Shown here one piece after another: positions 1-8,166 of a stretch of 64,000 nt of DNA. The stretch's first letter is position 1; the number at the start of each line of letters is the position of its first letter. Made by a program: the position numbers and the translations under genes. This stretch comes from Alphaproteobacteria bacterium (lineage in GTDB: Bacteria; Pseudomonadota; Alphaproteobacteria; CADEGL01): the NCBI GenBank assembly GCA_026400755.1, contig JAPLOM010000035.1, forward strand, positions 35,431 to 99,430. The letters run 5' to 3'. The notes below the pieces were generated by a model. It had not been told where the DNA came from and did not search any database. It saw only the letters and a program-made list of their open reading frames with translations.

Positions 1-1587
1 GAACGCGCCGCGGCGCAGGGCGATTCTGAAGCCGCCGAGGATTTGGCGAAGCTCCTGCTCGCGGGCGACGGCGTGAAACGCGATCCCGATCGCGCGGCGG
101 TGCTGCTCGCGCAGGCCGCGGCCGGCGGCCGCGCCTCGGCATCGACCGCGCTCGACGAACTGCTGGACCAGGACGACACGCCGCCGAAGCCGGCGGTCCC
201 CGCCCCGTCCCAAGCCTCCGCGCCGCCGCTGCCTCTGCCCGGCCCGCCGCCGTCGCAGCCGCTCCCGCAGCCGCAACAGGCGCCTTCGCCTCAATCCGAA
301 AAGGCTGCGCCACCGGCCGAAAAGGCTGCGCCGCCAGCCGAAAAGGCTGCGCCGCCGGCCGAAAAGGCCGCACCGCCGGCCGAGAAGGCCGCGCCGCCAC
401 CGCTCCGCGCCGAAGCCCCGCCCGCGCGGCCGCCCGCGTCCCAAGCCGAACGGCCCGCCCCGGTGGTCGAGACGATCGAGCCGCCGGCCAAACCCGCCAA
501 GCCGCAAGCCCCGCAGCCCACAGCACGGGGCGCGGCGCCGACCGAACTGAACCCCGCCAAGGCCAAGGTCGCCGACGCCGCCGCGGTGGCCGCGCTGCAG
601 AAAGCCGCCGAGGGCGGCAGCGCCGAGGCGCAGTTCGATCTGGGCGTTGCCTATCTGGAGGGCGCGGGTGTGCCGGCCAGCGCGGAGACGGCCATGTCGT
701 GGTTCCGCAAGGCCGCCGAGAAAGATCTGGCCAAGGCGCAGCTTTCGCTCGCGGCCGGCTATCTGGAAGGGCGCGGCGTGCCCAAGGACCACAAGCAGGC
801 CGCCCTCTGGTTGCGCAAGGCCGCCGACCAGGGCTACGCGCCCGCGCAATACAACCTGGCGCAGATGTACCGGCGCGGCGACGGCGTGCCCGCCGATCCC
901 GCCGCCGCCGCGCGCTGGTACGAGGAAGCGGCGAAGCAGGGCAACGCGACCGCGCAATACAGCCTGGGCCTGATGCGCTATCAGGGCCAGGGCGTCGAAA
1001 AGAACCTGCCCGACGCGATACGCTGGTTCCGCGCGGCGGCCGATTCGGGCGACGCGCAAGCGGCCTTCAACCTGGGCGTGATCTACGCCAAGGGCGACCA
1101 GGTCAAAGCCAACCTGCTCGACGCCTATGTCATGTTCGACCGCGCGGTGCGGCGCGGCTTCGCGCCCGCCGCCAAGGCGCGTGACAGCCTCTTGGAGACG
1201 CTGAGCGAGGACGAGATCAACGTCGTCAAGGCCTATGCCGATCTCTTCGCCCATGCCGAGCGGGGCGATCCGAAGGCCCAGCTCGAACTGGGCAACGCCT
1301 ACGAACCAAGCGGCGCGTTCAACTTCGACTATGCGCAGGCCGCCGCGTGGTACCGGCGCGCGGCCGCACGCGGCGAGCCCACGGCCATGTTCAAACTGGG
1401 CGAGCTTTACGCGACCGGAGACGGTGTGGTGCGCGACGATCGCGAAGCCTATTTCTGGCTCACCCTGGCCGCCGACCGGAAGGTGCCCAAGGCCGCCGAG
1501 GCGCGCGAGAAGATCGGCGGACGCCTGAACGACGCGCAGCGCGGCGATGCCGACACCCGCGCGAAGAAATGGAAGCCCGAGGTTTAG
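1..1587 (+). CDS. Sel1/TPR-repeat protein, 5'-truncated by window edge
   Basis: The frame is open from base 1, and the residues before the first possible start (TTG at 43) already read as a Sel1 repeat, so the true start lies upstream. A Sel1 unit is followed by a Pro/Ala-rich linker (about residues 45-180 of the visible part), then at least six Sel1-like repeats of about 36 residues carrying the signatures AEAQFDLG, G-GVP-D and A-WFRKAA. Sel1 solenoids usually act as protein-protein scaffolds, often periplasmic in alphaproteobacteria (for example the C-terminal part of PodJ-like or exopolysaccharide regulators). The linker has a perfect heptapeptide tandem repeat (see separate feature). The gene ends with TAG and is followed by a dispersed palindromic repeat. 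The family call is sure; the specific role is unknown. Confidence 0.85.
   Translation, partial: ERAAAQGDSEAAEDLAKLLLAGDGVKRDPDRAAVLLAQAAAGGRASASTALDELLDQDDTPPKPAVPAPSQASAPPLPLPGPPPSQPLPQPQQAPSPQSEKAAPPAEKAAPPAEKAAPPAEKAAPPAEKAAPPPLRAEAPPARPPASQAERPAPVVETIEPPAKPAKPQAPQPTARGAAPTELNPAKAKVADAAAVAALQKAAEGGSAEAQFDLGVAYLEGAGVPASAETAMSWFRKAAEKDLAKAQLSLAAGYLEGRGVPKDHKQAALWLRKAADQGYAPAQYNLAQMYRRGDGVPADPAAAARWYEEAAKQGNATAQYSLGLMRYQGQGVEKNLPDAIRWFRAAADSGDAQAAFNLGVIYAKGDQVKANLLDAYVMFDRAVRRGFAPAAKARDSLLETLSEDEINVVKAYADLFAHAERGDPKAQLELGNAYEPSGAFNFDYAQAAAWYRRAAARGEPTAMFKLGELYATGDGVVRDDREAYFWLTLAADRKVPKAAEAREKIGGRLNDAQRGDADTRAKKWKPEV
298..402 (+). repeat. 21-bp tandem repeat, five units, coding EKAAPPA
   Basis: Five consecutive 21-bp units start at 298, 319, 340, 361 and 382, each encoding EKAAPPA (the last ends PPP). 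Units differ only at a few synonymous or near-synonymous positions. The array sits in the Pro/Ala-rich linker of the Sel1 protein and keeps the reading frame whatever the copy number, so length variation between strains is expected. Confidence 0.9.
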
Positions 1588-1589
1588 AA

Positions 1590-1740
1590 AGAATGACCCT
1601 CTCCGCCCATCGGGGGGAGAGGGTGCGAGCGTAGCGAGCGGGTGAGGTGGGCTTCCGCGATCGCGCCACCTCACCCCCTCCCGCTCGCTTCGCGACCGGG
1701 CCCCGCCCTCTCCCCCGCAAGCGGCGGAGAGGGACTCTCC
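1590..1740. repeat. Dispersed palindromic intergenic repeat
   Basis: This gap can fold into a long imperfect stem. A core reading gagagggtgcgagcg, then tagcgagcgggtgagg (1617-1647), is followed by an approximate inverted copy (ccacctcacc near 1665, then cgctcgcttcgcg near 1683, then ccctctcc). Nearly the same core recurs at 36953-36983, so it is a repeat family rather than a gene-specific terminator. It may also end transcription of the Sel1 gene. Confidence 0.7.
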
Positions 1741-1866
1741 AAATCGGTGCAGCGATACGACACGCACAGCGAAAAAAGAGTCCTCACCCTGAGCCCGTTG
1801 CAGGGTGAGTCATTTTCTTCTCCCGTCGCGTTTGCCCGCCTCGCACCCCGCCGTTATCCTCGCGTC

Positions 1867-3498
1867 ATGATCATCGCCAACCCGTTCGAACAGGGCCTGG
1901 ACCGGGTGGCGGCCAATCATGTGCCGCTGACGCCCTTGAGCCAGTTGGAGCGCGTAGCCACCACCTGGCCGGATAAGATCGCGATCATCCACGGCGAAGG
2001 CCGCACCAGCTACGGCGAATTCTACGCGCGCTGCCGCCGGCTGGCCTCGGCCTTGACGCGGCGGGGCATCGGGCCGGGCGACACGGTCTCGATCATGGCC
2101 CCCAACACACCTCCGCTGCTCGAAGCGCATTTCGGCATCCCCATGACGGGCGCGGTGCTGAACGCGCTCAACACACGGCTCGATGCCGCGACCATCGCCT
2201 TCACGCTCGACCACGCCGAGAGCAAGCTTCTGATCACCGACCGAAGCCATAGCGCCGTCATCAAGCCCGCGCTGGCGCAGCTCGGCCGAACGATCCCAGT
2301 CATCGACATCGACGATCCGCTGGACCCATCCGGCGAACTGCTGGGCGAGAAGGATTACGAAGCGTTCCTGCGCGAGGGCGATCCCGAACATGCCGGGCGC
2401 ATGCCCGCGGACGAATGGAACGCCATCGCGCTCAACTACACCTCGGGCACGACCGGCAACCCCAAGGGCGTGGTGTTCCACCACCGGGGCGCGGCGCTCA
2501 ACGCCATGGGCCAGATCCTGGCCTTCGGCCTCAGGCTCGACACGGTCTATCTCTGGACTCTGCCGATGTTCCACTGCAACGGCTGGTGCTACACCTGGGC
2601 CGTCACCGTCGCGGGCGGGACCCATGTCTGCCTGCGCAAGGTGGAACCCAAACGCATCTTCGAACTGATCGTCGAGCACGGCGTCACCCATCTGTGCGGC
2701 GCGCCCATCGTGCTCAACATGCTGGTCCACGCGCCCGATTCCGACCGCAAAGCCCTGCCCCAGCCCGTGCAGGTGGCGACCGGCGGCGCCGCGCCGCCCA
2801 GCGCCGTGATCGAATCGATGGAGCGCATGGGCTTTCGCGTCCACCACCTCTACGGCCTGACCGAGACCTATGGCCCCGCCACGCTCTGCGCCTGGCAGGA
2901 CGCATGGAACGATCTGCCCATGAAGGAAAAGGCCGAGAAGATGGCGCGCCAGGGCATCGCCTATCCCACGCTCGACCGCGTGATGGTGGCCGACGCCGAG
3001 ACGCTTCAGCCCCAACCATCCGACGGCGCGCATCTGGGCGAGCTGATGATCCGCAGCAACACGGTGATGAAGGGCTACCTCAAGAATCCCAAGGCCACCG
3101 CCGAAGCGTTCAAGGGCGGCTGGTTCCATACCGGCGATTTGGCCGTACGCCACTCGGACGGCTATGTCGAGGTGAAGGACCGTTCCAAGGACATCATCAT
3201 CTCCGGCGGCGAGAACATCTCGAGTCTGGAGGTGGAAGAAGCGCTCTATCGTCACCCTGAGATCATGGAGGCCGCCGTGGTGGCGCGCCCCGATCCGAAA
3301 TGGGGCGAGAGCCCTTGCGCGTTCGTGACCCTCAAGCCCGGCGCGCGCGACGTGACGGCGGAACAGATCATCGCCTATTGCCGCGAGAACATGGCGGCCT
3401 ACAAGATTCCACGCAGCATCGTGTTCGGTCCCTTGCCCAAGACCTCCACGGGCAAGATCCAGAAATACGTGCTGCGCGAACAAGCCTCGAAACTCTGA
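1867..3498 (+). CDS. Acyl-CoA synthetase, AMP-forming (DmdB/fatty-acyl ligase type)
   Basis: A 543-residue ANL-superfamily ligase that activates a carboxylic acid to its CoA thioester via an acyl-adenylate. Visible motifs are the P-loop-like YTSGTTGNPKG (about residue 195), the adenylate-site LYGLTETYG, the hinge D-RSKDIIISGGENIS, and the C-terminal catalytic Lys in PKTSTGKIQK. The length and the WTLPMFHCNGW block resemble medium-chain acyl-CoA or 3-methylmercaptopropionate-CoA ligases; the substrate cannot be fixed from sequence. The ATG at 1867 is chosen because the upstream in-frame extension is low-complexity repeat DNA. An SDR gene follows 14 bp downstream, suggesting a two-gene operon for acid degradation. 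Confidence 0.88.
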   Translation: MIIANPFEQGLDRVAANHVPLTPLSQLERVATTWPDKIAIIHGEGRTSYGEFYARCRRLASALTRRGIGPGDTVSIMAPNTPPLLEAHFGIPMTGAVLNALNTRLDAATIAFTLDHAESKLLITDRSHSAVIKPALAQLGRTIPVIDIDDPLDPSGELLGEKDYEAFLREGDPEHAGRMPADEWNAIALNYTSGTTGNPKGVVFHHRGAALNAMGQILAFGLRLDTVYLWTLPMFHCNGWCYTWAVTVAGGTHVCLRKVEPKRIFELIVEHGVTHLCGAPIVLNMLVHAPDSDRKALPQPVQVATGGAAPPSAVIESMERMGFRVHHLYGLTETYGPATLCAWQDAWNDLPMKEKAEKMARQGIAYPTLDRVMVADAETLQPQPSDGAHLGELMIRSNTVMKGYLKNPKATAEAFKGGWFHTGDLAVRHSDGYVEVKDRSKDIIISGGENISSLEVEEALYRHPEIMEAAVVARPDPKWGESPCAFVTLKPGARDVTAEQIIAYCRENMAAYKIPRSIVFGPLPKTSTGKIQKYVLREQASKL

Positions 3499-3512
3499 AC
3501 AGGGAGCGCACC

Positions 3513-4271
3513 ATGCGCCTTGCGGGAAAAGTCGCCGTCGTCACCGGAGCCGGATCGGGCTTCGGCGAAGCCATCGCCCTTCGCTATGCCGAGGAAGGCG
3601 CCAAGGTGATCGTCAACGACCTGAACGGCGACTCGGCGAAACGCGTGGCGGGCGGCATCGCCCAGCAGGGCGGCAAGGCCACCGCGCACACGGGCGACGT
3701 AACCGCGTCGAAAGACGTGAAGGCCATGATCCAGGCTGCGATCGACACCTATGGCCAACTCGATATCGTGGTGAACAACGCCGGCTACACCCACCGCAAC
3801 CAGCCCATGCTGGACGTGGACGAGGAAACTTTCGACCGCGTCTTTGCCGTGAACGTGAAGGGCATTTATCTGGCCGCCGTGCACGCCGTGCCGGTGTTCC
3901 GGAAACAGGGACACGGCGGCTGCATCATCACCACGGCGTCGACCGCGGGCTTGCGCCCGCGCCCCGGCCTCACCTGGTACAACGGCAGCAAGGGCGCCGC
4001 GATCACCCTGACCAAATCCATGGCCGCGGAACTCGGCCCCGAGAAGATCCGCGTCAACTGCATCTGCCCCGTCGCGGGCGACACCCCGCTCCTCCACATG
4101 TTCTTGGGCGAAGACACGCCCGAACGCCGCGCGAAGTTCATCGCCACCGTGCCGATGGGCCGCCTGTCCAAACCCATGGACATCGCGAACGCGTGCCTCT
4201 ATCTCGCCTCGGACGAAGCCGAATTCATCACTGGCGTGGCGCTGGAGGTGGATGGGGGGCGGTGTATTTGA
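3513..4271 (+). CDS. Short-chain dehydrogenase/reductase (SDR, glucose/FabG-like)
   Basis: A 252-residue classical SDR, NAD(P)-dependent. It shows the Rossmann motif TGAGSGFG (about residues 11-18), NNAG, the catalytic Ser region (TTASTAG), and YNGSK (Tyr-xxx-Lys), with the usual C-terminal EVDGGR. The start ATG is preceded by AGGGAG at ideal spacing and lies 14 bp after the acyl-CoA ligase, so the two are probably co-transcribed. It is a candidate 3-hydroxyacyl or alcohol dehydrogenase. The substrate is unknown; the fold and family are certain. Confidence 0.9.
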   Translation: MRLAGKVAVVTGAGSGFGEAIALRYAEEGAKVIVNDLNGDSAKRVAGGIAQQGGKATAHTGDVTASKDVKAMIQAAIDTYGQLDIVVNNAGYTHRNQPMLDVDEETFDRVFAVNVKGIYLAAVHAVPVFRKQGHGGCIITTASTAGLRPRPGLTWYNGSKGAAITLTKSMAAELGPEKIRVNCICPVAGDTPLLHMFLGEDTPERRAKFIATVPMGRLSKPMDIANACLYLASDEAEFITGVALEVDGGRCI

Positions 4272-4324
4272 AGGGGGCAGTTCCGTTTGCGACCAAGACG
4301 GAGTCTCAATTCGGGCACACCCTC

Positions 4325-4993
4325 CTAAGTTTGCGACTCCTCTACCAACACATTAAGCACAAATCGATTGCCGTAATTACGAGCAGAGATCGCAATGAGG
4401 ACGTATTGCAAAAGGAGCGCCGCAGCGTAGATCGCCGCCACCTCCCATTGGAAGTTCTCGGCAAACACTCCAAGCGGGAACAAGATCACAAACAACGACG
4501 AGATTGACGCCATGTCCCTCGTCATCAAATAGATTCTATGAGCCTCTAATACCTTGTTCACACCGCCATGCCTTTTATAAAGGCTAAACCAAAGTGCATT
4601 CTGTTTATCTGCCTCGCGTGGATACTCCCCGAGCTTTTCGGCTAGCGTCGTTTTGTCAATTCGATGGTCAGTCGCTAGAAGTTCCGAGAACACGCGGCAA
4701 CCTGGCAACGGATCGCGCCATCGCCAAAACACCAACCTCGCCTTCCATTTGTCGCTAAACACGCCGCAGAGGACAATAGCCAGAATCGGTATGATCGCCG
4801 CGAGGAAACCATCCTTCGCGGTTATACGATGCCAAAATTGATCGACGGTTGCCGCCGAGAAACCATCACTCACGAGCAACGCGAGAAATACCGCGAGATT
4901 AGCGCCGACAAAAATGCACAATTGGACAGCGTTCTTACCCTTGAGGTAGGGCTGCTTGGAAGACCCAGAACCGCTGGCTTTTTTCGATGGCAT
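4325..4993 (-). CDS. Four-helix membrane protein closing the ubiquitin-like cassette (candidate effector)
   Basis: A 222-residue protein I do not recognise. A polar, Ser/Lys-rich N-terminus is followed by hydrophobic helices at about residues 22-42 and 63-80, a charged soluble segment of about 80 residues (containing NALWFSLYKRHGG), then helices at about 161-178 and 184-203. AGGAAA precedes the ATG. It lies 42 bp after the metallo-beta-lactamase gene, in the same direction and with the same lower GC, so it is very likely the last gene of the cassette. Small multi-helix membrane proteins are common abortive-infection effectors next to CBASS and related systems, which suggests, but does not prove, such a role. 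It could instead be a membrane anchor or target of conjugation. Confidence 0.75.
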   Translation of the reverse strand: MPSKKASGSGSSKQPYLKGKNAVQLCIFVGANLAVFLALLVSDGFSAATVDQFWHRITAKDGFLAAIIPILAIVLCGVFSDKWKARLVFWRWRDPLPGCRVFSELLATDHRIDKTTLAEKLGEYPREADKQNALWFSLYKRHGGVNKVLEAHRIYLMTRDMASISSLFVILFPLGVFAENFQWEVAAIYAAALLLQYVLIAISARNYGNRFVLNVLVEESQT

Positions 4994-5035
4994 ATAATTT
5001 CCTGAGGTGCCCCGATCGAAAAAATAAAATGCTTC

Positions 5036-5869
5036 CTATCGCAATAAAGTCGTCGTCAGCTCAGTCGCTCCCGGCCCGGTGAGGAGAGACACACCGCCTT
5101 CCATGTTGGTCGAAAAAACGTACTTCGCGACCTCCTTGTAGACTTTAACCGCCTGTGGACTGGGGTGACCGAACTGACTGCCCACGCCCGCGCTAATCAA
5201 GATAGTGTGGGGAGCGATTTTCAGCAGCGATGCCGGGTGCGCCGCGTTCTTCGAACCGTGATGTGGTGCTGCAAGGACGTGCGACTTTAGAGCATCACCA
5301 AACAACTCGTGGATCGTCTCCCAGCGCGCGATCTCCGCATCGCCCGTTATTAGATAGGAAAAGCCACGTGGCCCGCGCCCCGTCAGCTTGAGTACGATGC
5401 TACAATTATTCGAGCAGTCCATATCTTCGATATGCGGTGAGAACAGTTCGAAATCAAAATTGTCCGAAAGACCATCGAGATGACGGCTCGCGAGTTCGTC
5501 AAGCCGCACTGATACCTTCCGCAACGGGTTCGATGTCTTGGAGCGCACCTCTATTTCGCTATCAATAAGGGCGAAGACATTTTTTGCCTCGGTACTGTCC
5601 TTGAAATATCTCGGGTACATAACCCAGTCGGGCCGATACTTGCGGAGAACAATCGAAGCGCCATCAAGATCGCTGTGATCGTCGTCAAAGCCGGTAAGAA
5701 TCAGACCTTTGACGAAGTGACCTTTTAGAGCCTTCGCCAAAATCTCCCTAACGTGGACGACCGTTTTATCGCCTGAAGGCGGAATGCGAGAGTCGACGAT
5801 AATGGCCTCGCCTTGATGCCTAACAATGGCAAGCGCCCCCTGGCCCACATTGACCGTGACGATATTCAT
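5036..5869 (-). CDS. ComEC/Rec2-like metallo-beta-lactamase-fold hydrolase
   Basis: A 277-residue stand-alone MBL protein resembling the C-terminal domain of ComEC. It shows NVGQGALAIV (canonical VGQGD), NNCSIVLKL, LITGDAE (Asp177), APHHGSK (His203/His204) and GHPSP (His235). The usual HPDxDH metal motif reads GFDDDH, residues 60-65: the first His is replaced by Gly60, while Asp62, Asp64 and His65 remain. It therefore may bind one metal or act as a weak nuclease or hydrolase. GAGGGGGG precedes the ATG, which sits 2 nt after the stop of the JAMM gene, so the two are translationally linked. No signal peptide or transmembrane helix is visible, so it is probably cytoplasmic. Its substrate is unknown (nucleic acid, nucleotide, or the modifier pathway). 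Confidence 0.85.
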   Translation of the reverse strand: MNIVTVNVGQGALAIVRHQGEAIIVDSRIPPSGDKTVVHVREILAKALKGHFVKGLILTGFDDDHSDLDGASIVLRKYRPDWVMYPRYFKDSTEAKNVFALIDSEIEVRSKTSNPLRKVSVRLDELASRHLDGLSDNFDFELFSPHIEDMDCSNNCSIVLKLTGRGPRGFSYLITGDAEIARWETIHELFGDALKSHVLAAPHHGSKNAAHPASLLKIAPHTILISAGVGSQFGHPSPQAVKVYKEVAKYVFSTNMEGGVSLLTGPGATELTTTLLR

Positions 5870-5871
5870 GT

Positions 5872-6783
5872 CTAAGCCCCCCTCTTGCCCTTGTAGATGA
5901 CTTTATTGAGATCCTTTTCCAACTGGATGACCGCGTGTCGCGCAGACCGAAAGTGCCGATTTTTGTAGTTCGCAATGACATCGGCGAGGAGAGGATTTTC
6001 GTCGGCAACCGCGATTGAATAGGACGGGTTACCATCCCTGCCGTTCTCCACCGCAACGATCAGCGCTTTCCATCCGTCCATTAATTCGATTATGCCCTTC
6101 CAATAAGGAGCGCCGGCCGATTTGGAGAGCAGCGCCTTAAGGTCCGGGTAAAAATCCGAAAAAAATTCCTGATCCCTGACCCGTTGAAGGTTCGGCGAGC
6201 TGTGGTCGCTCGCCGAGACGGCCGCTTCAGGAACAGAAGAAATCCCCTCGCCAGTCGACAACGCCGGCATGTCGACCACCTTTACTTGCGAATGTGGAAT
6301 CTCGTAAACGGCGTTGTCATTTCGACGGAAGAAGAAATGCTTGATTGTGTAGCGCGAACTGCCGCGATCATTCTTTTTTACGACTAGGAGCGCGTAAAAG
6401 AAATCGGTGTTGTGTTTGTGATGATTGACGGTCTTGAAGTAGGTGGCCTTGTCACCGCCACTCAACGTCGCAAATCCATTAACGTGGTGGGTATGCCAGT
6501 TACCAAGATGTTTGATGTCTGGATGTTTAGCTTCAATCGCTCTGAACACCCTCTCTTGGTACTCGCCGTCTTGAAAAAAACTTGTCGGAGATCTATCGGC
6601 ATTCGGACCCGGCTCCAACACACCCAATATATGAATGTCGTAGTGAGAACCCTTCTGTTTATATGTTCCAATGATCCTGCCTCCCGTTTCATCAACATCA
6701 AAACGGTCGCATTCGTCGTAAATGGCTTCGAGGGCGCCCTGAGCAATCGAGATTGAAACACCGCTTCTTTTCGATCTAAACAT
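5872..6783 (-). CDS. JAMM/JAB-domain isopeptidase of ubiquitin-like cassette
   Basis: A 303-residue protein with an N-terminal JAB/MPN+ metalloprotease domain (about residues 10-150) and a C-terminal region of unknown fold. The zinc signature is present: Glu32 in DETGG, then HTHHVNGFATLSGGD with His97, His99, Ser108 and Asp111. The His-to-Asp spacing is one residue longer than in canonical HxHPx6SxxD. Such enzymes remove or mature ubiquitin-like proteins by cutting after a C-terminal Gly. The ATG at 6783 is preferred: it overlaps the E1 stop by 8 nt and has GGAAAG upstream. An in-frame start at 6804 would overlap E1 more. The last third (the KSAGAPYWKG region onward) matches nothing I recognise. 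Confidence 0.9.
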   Translation of the reverse strand: MFRSKRSGVSISIAQGALEAIYDECDRFDVDETGGRIIGTYKQKGSHYDIHILGVLEPGPNADRSPTSFFQDGEYQERVFRAIEAKHPDIKHLGNWHTHHVNGFATLSGGDKATYFKTVNHHKHNTDFFYALLVVKKNDRGSSRYTIKHFFFRRNDNAVYEIPHSQVKVVDMPALSTGEGISSVPEAAVSASDHSSPNLQRVRDQEFFSDFYPDLKALLSKSAGAPYWKGIIELMDGWKALIVAVENGRDGNPSYSIAVADENPLLADVIANYKNRHFRSARHAVIQLEKDLNKVIYKGKRGA

Positions 6784-7633
6784 GGGCAGCACTTTCCGTT
6801 GCACAGACCGCGCAATTTTTCTGCGGGGTCAGGTCGATCCTCTGTAAATGAAAATGCTTTTTGAACGGGTGAACAGGGCGATTACCCCAAATGATGTAAT
6901 TCTCGTCGATGGGGATGAGGTACTTTGGGCGCTGAGGTAGCCCCCGAGCGATGGCGTCCAATACAAAACGGGCGTGGAACGACGTAATGAATGAAATATC
7001 CAGCGATAGTCCAGGAGAGTCCTTAATTTCCTCGATTTCCATCCCGTAGACTTTCTGTCGCTCCTCCTCGGACACCAAATCGATTTCCTTGATACCGTCC
7101 CGGAAAGTCGTGCGTGCCAAAACCATTTCGAGGCAAGCGAGGCATCCCCCGCTCCCGGGGCGATAGGCAAATGCCTCGCCGCCAATTCCGCGCGTGAAGA
7201 CGCGCGCGACAACAAACGGTTTTCTGTTCTTCACACACAGTTCATTGAGCCTGTAGCGAGATGGCTCGTTGTCCGTCGCGAGGACGACAACATCCGATTC
7301 GATTATCGCGGACTCCATATCGCGGTAGTCCATGATGTCGGCTTCAATCTTGCTGATATTCGCATTTGGATTTCTATCGAGAAGAACATCCTCAACCGCA
7401 TCAATTTTCCTTTGGCCGAGGTACCGCCTACCGCAGACATGCCGGATCACGTTTTCAATTTGGAGGGTGTCCTTGTCCAAGAGGGTGAAATTCCGAACTC
7501 CGGACATGACCAATTGCAGTGCCACACTCGAACCACCCGACCCGCAACCAGCAATGAGTACTTTGACATCGGTGAATAACTCGATGTCAAAAAGCGCTTC
7601 GATTCTCGCAAACGTTTGATCGTCGTTCGTCAC
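6776..7633 (-). CDS. E1-like/ThiF adenylyltransferase of ubiquitin-like cassette
   Basis: A 285-residue ThiF/MoeB/E1-family enzyme, predicted to adenylate the C-terminal Gly of a ubiquitin-like partner. Visible are the ATP-binding GCGSGG (residues 29-34), LLDKD (Asp53/Asp55), the adenylation-site NVIRH (Arg64), LATDN (Asp121), and two CxxC pairs, Cys164/167 and Cys274/277, that would form the structural zinc site. No Cys lies between 168 and 273, so the usual E1 catalytic Cys is not apparent and transfer to E2 may follow a MoeB-like or unusual route. The GTG at 7633 is chosen: it overlaps the preceding TGA as GTGA and has GGAAAGGA upstream. ATGs at 7654 and 7672 are alternatives. Confidence 0.9.
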   Translation of the reverse strand: MTNDDQTFARIEALFDIELFTDVKVLIAGCGSGGSSVALQLVMSGVRNFTLLDKDTLQIENVIRHVCGRRYLGQRKIDAVEDVLLDRNPNANISKIEADIMDYRDMESAIIESDVVVLATDNEPSRYRLNELCVKNRKPFVVARVFTRGIGGEAFAYRPGSGGCLACLEMVLARTTFRDGIKEIDLVSEEERQKVYGMEIEEIKDSPGLSLDISFITSFHARFVLDAIARGLPQRPKYLIPIDENYIIWGNRPVHPFKKHFHLQRIDLTPQKNCAVCATESAAHV

Positions 7634-8157
7634 GCATCCATCCTTTCCGGCCATACGCCTGTTTTGCGCCACTTGGAGTATTGCCGGAGCCAGCCGCGTG
7701 CCAAGCGCAAAACGTGAAAGACATCATTGGACTTAGCATTCCACGTCGTTGCCACGCCGAAGATTGACAGCGACCGATCATGCCGGCGGTTGGGAGTATC
7801 GGCCGGCAAATTGTCCGCAAATATGCGTGGTGCATAGTTCGGATAGCCGTGCGGCAGAACGATGCGAAGAAGAACCGCTTCACCAGAGACTGCTTCTTGA
7901 AAGCTGATCTCCAATTCTTTCGCCTCGGTGATCATCAACTTATAGATTTCAGATTTCTCGTTGAGCTTATTTAGCTCCTTCGCAATACGGCTAGGCGATA
8001 TGTCCGGCAGCAGATAAGACACCGGCACGAGACATGCCTTCGGCTCACCGTTGTGCTCGACGATAAAAACCTCTCCGTCCCTCGCCACACGGTCTAAGAC
8101 TTCACCGGGCGAGCTGCGGAGCTCCATCATCTTCAATGTCTTGAAGTCGATTTTCAA
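7630..8157 (-). CDS. Phd/YefM-like domain fused to Cys-less E2-fold domain (UEV-like)
   Basis: 175 residues in two parts. Residues 1-50 resemble the dimerising, DNA-binding N-domain of Phd/YefM antitoxins (SSPGEVLDRVARDGEVFIVEHNG, written here as two blocks: SSPGEVLDRVARDG, then EVFIVEHNG). Residues 65-175 read as an E2/UBC fold: LPHGYPNYAPRI is the strand 3/4 and YPxxxP region, and the C-terminus WLRQYSKWRKTGVWP matches WLNKYEVWRAKGYWP of the neighbouring active E2. At the catalytic position the active E2 has HICYL and this protein has SIFG, with Phe133; its only Cys (42) is in the Phd part. It is therefore a predicted inactive E2 variant. It starts 9 bp after the active E2 gene and overlaps E1 by 4 nt. 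Confidence 0.82.
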   Translation of the reverse strand: MKIDFKTLKMMELRSSPGEVLDRVARDGEVFIVEHNGEPKACLVPVSYLLPDISPSRIAKELNKLNEKSEIYKLMITEAKELEISFQEAVSGEAVLLRIVLPHGYPNYAPRIFADNLPADTPNRRHDRSLSIFGVATTWNAKSNDVFHVLRLARGWLRQYSKWRKTGVWPERMDA

Positions 8158-8166
8158 AATCTGCCC

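Noticed and set aside
1810..3483. 557-codon minus-strand open frame opposite the acyl-CoA ligase
   Set aside because: GC-rich DNA gives long antisense frames; it has no family motifs and the plus-strand ligase has full domain signatures.
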